From NCBI GenBank assembly GCA_020027655.1, contig JAHKKJ010000160.1, forward strand, positions 1 through 7,461: a stretch of DNA of 7,461 nt, in the 5' to 3' direction. This document shows positions 6,110 to 7,461 of this stretch, in pieces. The notes beneath the pieces were generated by a model. The model was given only the letters and a program-made list of their open reading frames with translations. It was not told where the DNA came from and did not search any database. This stretch comes from Deltaproteobacteria bacterium (lineage in GTDB: Bacteria; Desulfobacterota; Binatia; UBA9968). Each line of letters opens with the position of its first letter. Position 1 is the first letter of the stretch. The position numbers and the translations under genes are program-made.

Positions 6110-7294
6110 ATGAGCATCGCGAGCAGTCCTTCGGCTATGGAACGCGACCTCCGGATTGATTTTTTCCGCGGCCTCGCCCTCTTCTGTATCTTCATCGATC
6201 ACCTCCCCAACAATTTCGTGGCGGAGTTTACGCTCCAATCGGTGATGTTCTCCGACGCGGCCGAGGTGTTCATCCTACTCTCCGGCCTGACTGCCGGCAT
6301 GGTGTACGGTCGCGCCATGGAACGCCAGGGTTTCGTGATAGCAGGGGTCCGCGTCTACCATCGGGTGTGGCAGCTCTATGTCGCCCACGTCTTTCTGTTC
6401 ATGATGTTCATCGCGATGGTGGCATACACGGTCGGTGCCCTCAACAACTCGCTCTACGCCGAGGAGTTCGGCGCCGCCAACTTTCTCGACGAGCCGGGGG
6501 TGGCAGTGACCAAGGCGCTGACCTTGCAGTTCCAGCCGGCCTTCATGCACATTCTGCCGCTCTACATCGTCCTGCTGGCGGTTCTTCCCTTCGTAGTGGC
6601 CGGGTTCCGGTCCTGGCCGAGGGTGATACTTTTCGCCTCCTTCGCGCTCTGGCTGGCGGTCCAGTTCGACAAACGGATCGCGCTGTCGGCCTATCCTGGC
6701 CCCGACCGGGTGTGGCCTTTCAATCCGTTCGCCTGGCAGGGGCTGTTCTTTCTGGGGGTATGGCTCGGCTGGCGAGGCACCCGCGGCGAGGTTTCCTGGC
6801 TCGGCCGGCGCTGGCTGTTCTTGCTCGCGGCAGCCCTCTCACTGGCGGGATTCCTGATTCGGTTAAACTGGACCTTGCACGACTTCTACGATCCGATTCC
6901 GGTTCTGGTCAGCGGTAGGCCTCTGTGGCTGTTTTTGAGCAAAACGGACCTGGGGCTGCTTCGTTTCGCCAACGTACTCGCCGTTGCGCTGCTCGTCGCG
7001 CGCCTGATCCATCCCCAGGCGCGGTTTTTGGCCAGCCGAGCCGCGCGGCCCTTCGTTATCTGCGGGCGTAACTCTCTCCATATCTTCTGCCTCGGCATCT
7101 TGCTCTCCGTGTTGGGGCACTTGGTCCTCAACGAATTCTTCGGCGGCATCCCCATGCAGTTCGCCGTATCCGCGGCCGGCGTCGCGATCATGATCAGCGT
7201 CGCTGCGCTGATGGAGTGGTTCGCCGCCGCGCAGAGCGCGTCCCGCGCCAGCGCCCTGGGAGCGCCGACGGCGGGTAGAGGAGCGCGAGGATGA
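6110..7294 (+). CDS. OpgC-domain multi-pass membrane protein
   Basis: A 394-residue integral membrane protein of the OpgC family (acyltransferase-3-like). E. coli OpgC/MdoC adds succinyl groups to osmoregulated periplasmic glucans. The signature start DLRIDFFRGLALFCIFIDHLPNN is at residues 13-35, with the conserved Arg-Ile-Asp and Ile-Asp-His. About ten hydrophobic segments follow, roughly at 45-66, 88-110, 145-166, 170-188, 207-222, 235-252, 282-300, 320-342 and 348-370, with the first at 19-32. GRNSLHIFCLG (319-329) is another family-like block before the last helices. The start could be ATG 6110 (GAAAG at 6100-6104) or ATG 6137; a still longer frame from GTG 5984 only adds the antitoxin remnant. 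The gene is richer in GC than the left module. Its stop overlaps the next start as ATGA, so the two genes are translationally coupled. The glycan it modifies is unknown. Confidence 0.87.
   Translation: MSIASSPSAMERDLRIDFFRGLALFCIFIDHLPNNFVAEFTLQSVMFSDAAEVFILLSGLTAGMVYGRAMERQGFVIAGVRVYHRVWQLYVAHVFLFMMFIAMVAYTVGALNNSLYAEEFGAANFLDEPGVAVTKALTLQFQPAFMHILPLYIVLLAVLPFVVAGFRSWPRVILFASFALWLAVQFDKRIALSAYPGPDRVWPFNPFAWQGLFFLGVWLGWRGTRGEVSWLGRRWLFLLAAALSLAGFLIRLNWTLHDFYDPIPVLVSGRPLWLFLSKTDLGLLRFANVLAVALLVARLIHPQARFLASRAARPFVICGRNSLHIFCLGILLSVLGHLVLNEFFGGIPMQFAVSAAGVAIMISVAALMEWFAAAQSASRASALGAPTAGRGARG
7278..7283 (+). promoter_or_regulatory. ribosome binding site of the exported protein
   Basis: GAGGAG lies seven bases upstream of the ATG at 7291, inside the end of the OpgC gene. 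It supports translational coupling through the ATGA overlap. Confidence 0.65.
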
Positions 7295-7461
7295 CTCCTG
7301 CCTTCCTGCGCTACGCCATCGTCCTGATCGCCGCTGTGGGCATCGGGCTTCTATCCGCACCGGTGAGGGTCTTCGGCGAGGAGCGGGACTGCCCTGTGCC
7401 CGAGCGCTTCTACACGTTCGAGCCGCCGCTGACGAAGACGGCCAAGGCGCTCGCCAGCGGC
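7291..7461 (+). CDS. exported protein, N-terminal part; possibly SGNH/GDSL-type hydrolase
   Basis: The first 57 codons of a gene cut by the window edge. The product begins with a short basic start and a hydrophobic core (AIVLIAAVGIGLLSAP, residues 9-24), followed by small residues and then a charged EERDCPVPERF. This is a Sec signal peptide or N-terminal anchor, so the mature part is probably periplasmic. The Cys-Pro-Val-Pro stretch and the following LTKTAKALASG resemble the start of SGNH/GDSL-type hydrolases that often sit beside OpgC genes, but the catalytic Ser block lies beyond the window, so that identity is a guess from context. The start codon overlaps the OpgC stop by four bases, which points to one operon and a joint function in modifying or de-esterifying a periplasmic glycan. 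Confidence 0.7.
   Translation, partial: MTPAFLRYAIVLIAAVGIGLLSAPVRVFGEERDCPVPERFYTFEPPLTKTAKALASG

Noticed and set aside
6367..7360. Long frames of 183 (+) and 165 (-) codons overlapping OpgC
   Set aside because: Arg/Gly/Ala-rich shadows of the GC-rich OpgC coding region, without motifs.
1..7461. CRISPR array, tRNA, rRNA, insertion sequence or attachment site
   Set aside because: No regularly spaced repeats, no cloverleaf-like or conserved rRNA blocks, no transposase motifs or terminal inverted repeats were seen.

Overview
The window looks like part of a chromosome from a Gram-negative, probably soil-dwelling bacterium of moderate-to-high GC. The evidence is the ABC exporter end, an OpgC-type inner-membrane acyltransferase, a predicted secreted protein start and several cell-surface-glycan genes. 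I cannot assign a phylum from the sequence alone. No rRNA, tRNA, CRISPR array or insertion sequence was seen.

Left and centre (about 1-5665) form a polysaccharide or glycoconjugate locus. In order on the + strand it holds the C-terminal end of an ABC exporter ATPase, a CgeB/GT-B-like glycosyltransferase (270-1442), a GH50/agarase-like clan GH-A glycoside hydrolase with a C-terminal DOMON/CBM9-like beta domain (1507-3414), a YdjC/ChbG carbohydrate deacetylase (3579-4328) and a NodS-like SAM methyltransferase (4346-5008). A second, unrelated class I SAM methyltransferase (5003-5665) lies on the - strand. It converges on the NodS-like gene so tightly that the two stop codons share TCATGA. Together these genes could export, build, trim, deacetylate and methylate a sugar polymer or lipid-linked oligosaccharide. 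The deacetylase plus NodS-like pair, only 17 bases apart, recalls the chemistry by which rhizobial Nod factors get a free amine that is then N-methylated. The substrate here is unknown.

The 5666-5964 stretch has no supported gene. It contains a good inverted repeat and then changes to GC-rich sequence.

The right part (5965-7461) is a different module, clearly richer in GC. It opens with a Phd/YefM-type antitoxin remnant that has a +1 A frameshift and no C-terminus. After the shift its frame runs directly into an OpgC-domain multi-pass membrane protein (start chosen at 6110). That gene overlaps by ATGA the start of an exported protein cut by the window edge, probably an SGNH/GDSL-type partner. 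The antitoxin remnant marks a likely recombination junction between the two modules.

The most notable points are the deacetylase/NodS-like pair beside an agarase-like hydrolase, and the broken antitoxin reading into OpgC. I see no clear signature of an entirely new defence or mobile system.
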